Source of the DNA: Wolfiporia cocos
Lineage: Eukaryota; Basidiomycota; Agaricomycetes; Polyporales; Phaeolaceae
Direction of reading: 5' to 3'
NCBI GenBank assembly: GCA_029448655.1
Contig: JACCLO010000014.1
Location: forward strand, 310,001 to 374,000
DNA: 64,000 nucleotides
Made by a program: the position numbers and the translations under genes. This document shows positions 62,726 through 64,000 of this stretch, piece after piece (positions within the stretch are counted from its first letter, which is position 1; each line of letters starts with the position of its first letter). Under the pieces are notes generated by a model. That model searched no databases. It worked only from the letters and a program-made list of their open reading frames with translations, and was not told where the DNA came from.

Positions 62726-64000
62726 ATGCCTGCTTCACGCCGCGGCAGCAGCAGTGTTACGCTGCCCACTGGACAGACCCTCGCCCTCCACACTAGGACT
62801 AGCGAGGCTGAGGATCTCCCTCATGCGACGAAGAAGTACGCCCTGTCCAGTGGTGACCTGGTTGTTGATTGAACTTCCACTATGACAGGAAGATGGCGGA
62901 TCACCTCCGCAAGTACGAGGCTTTGTGCGTATAGATCCCGCGCGGGTGGGGTGGCACCGCTGAGGCGCACGATAGGTTCACGCTTACGCCCCAGCGCATG
63001 CGCATGATCGTCGAAGCGTTCAAGGAGTCACTAGAGCTTGGTCTCTCGAAGCCTGGTCAAGTCGTGGTGCGTATCAACTTTGGTTGCTGGGTGTCCATGA
63101 CCCCTATCGAGCTCATTGGGTGGGGTCGCCCTCTCCACCGAGAGGCCCGTCAGCCGCATCCGATACTTCGCGACCTGTGCTCGGACATGATACCGTGAAT
63201 GCAATGTGTTCACGCGCACAAAAGTCTGGAATTGGCGGCGCGTTCTGGGCTTGCCGCGACCGACTCGGAAGCGTTATGTGACTCTGCTTTCGGCAGGTGT
63301 TGTTCATGGCACAGTCGAGATGCGACTATTGGCATGGCGTGATATCTACTACGGTCAAATACACTGCAATCTCGGGAGGTTGCATTTTTCTTCTTGAGCC
63401 TATGCCGGACTTTGCAGTTCAATGACCGCTTCTAACCCAATTTCAATCAGCCGATGATCCCAACATACGTCTTCGGCTGGCCGACGGGAAAAGAGCAGGG
63501 GAACTACCTTGCCATCGATCTCGGTAGGCCTGTGACATCTCACACCAGCGTCCCGGAAACTGACTGCCTGACTGAAAGGCGGAACCAACCTGCGAGTGTG
63601 CCTCGTAACGCTCCAGGGCGAAGGCAAATTCGAGATTACGCAGTCTAAGTATCGGTTGACCGAGGAGCAAAAGCAGGAAGACGGGCGGCAGCTGTTCGAC
63701 TTCTGTGCTGAATGTCTAAAGGCGTTCATCGACTCCAACATCGAGGGTGGCGACATCGAGAAGGGGGCCATTTTGCCTCTGGGATTTACGGTGCGTCGTC
63801 ATTTTGTTGCATGTGCACCGCATTTGCTAAATTCTGATCACCATCAGTTCTCGTACCCGTGCAAGTGCGTACATCATCTCCGGGCGCTTTGATGTCAGGG
63901 ACACTAACGCTCTGTGATCGACCAGCCAAAACCGGATCGACCACGGCAAGCTCATCCGATGGACGAAGGGTTTCGGGGCGCCCAACACGGAGGGCCACGA
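62726..64000 (+). CDS. HXK: Hexokinase, N-terminal half, cut by the window end; start region damaged or misread
   Basis: Exons read: 62726 to about 62865, 62893-62924, 62976-63066, 63451-63523, 63579-63790, 63848-63864, 63926 onward. Introns of 51, 384, 55, 57 and 61 bp. Motifs: M-A-D-H-L-R-K-Y-E, F-T-L-T-P-Q-R-M, F-G-W-P-T-G-K-E, the phosphate loop L-G-G-T-N-L-R-V split by an intron, the sugar-binding L-P-L-G-F-T-F-S-Y-P, and N-Q-N-R-I-D-H-G-K-L-I-R-W-T-K-G-F. The enzyme phosphorylates glucose with ATP in the cytosol, starting glycolysis. The catalytic Asp region lies outside the window. The first exon (M-P-A-S-R-R to G-D-L-V-V-D) ends in TGA 26 bp before the in-frame M-A-D-H-L, in another frame. 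So either it is broken, an unusual short intron (such as 62842-62885) is used, or translation starts at 62893. Confidence 0.85.

Overview
The window is fungal nuclear DNA, most likely from an agaricomycete basidiomycete. Three host genes recognised by their protein motifs support this: mitochondrial ribosomal protein L14, hexokinase, and a Zn(II)2Cys6 regulator. All have GT-AG introns, mostly 44-61 bp, some with CTNAC-like branch sites. The rest is mainly a graveyard of nested mobile elements. No rRNA genes, CRISPR arrays or functional tRNA genes were seen.

Layout. (1) 1-15745 is a Ty3/gypsy chromodomain retrotransposon on the + strand, cut at its 5' end by the window edge. A second, younger gypsy element (5025-14111, minus strand) sits inside it. 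The insertion is exact: 540-bp LTRs differing at two positions by eye, and a 5-bp target duplication CTTCG. Both elements carry a dUTPase domain at different places: between protease and reverse transcriptase in the outer one, after the chromodomain in the inner one. The inner element has an extra ORF before gag, an ATGA gag/pol overlap, and a primer site that fits Tf1-type self-priming. The outer element has a third ORF with two zinc knuckles overlapping the end of pol. (2) 15746-20760 holds solo LTRs, one inside another, a LINE remnant, and two head-to-head tRNA-derived SINE-like units, one split by a solo LTR. (3) 21.9-38.7 kb and 45.2-56.2 kb are old, diverged repeat blocks (called A, B and C here) in direct and inverted copies. 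They include a series of about 350-bp diverged tandem units and are interrupted by MITEs (a hAT-like one with an 8-bp duplication at 27.2 kb and a TA-flanked one at 36.7 kb). (4) 38.7-43.7 kb is a very GC-rich island with three identical 264-bp tandem units and one spliced Zn2Cys6/AT-hook regulator gene. (5) 47.2-49.4 kb has nested inverted-repeat elements. (6) 56.2-60.9 kb has broken minus-strand coding pieces, including a protein kinase with a frame-breaking insertion. (7) 62.0-64.0 kb holds the only clearly conserved housekeeping genes, MRPL14 (minus) and hexokinase (plus, running off the window), sharing a 225-bp divergent promoter.

All alignments between repeats were made by eye. Boundaries of the old blocks are approximate, and homology calls rest on recognised motifs, not on searches.
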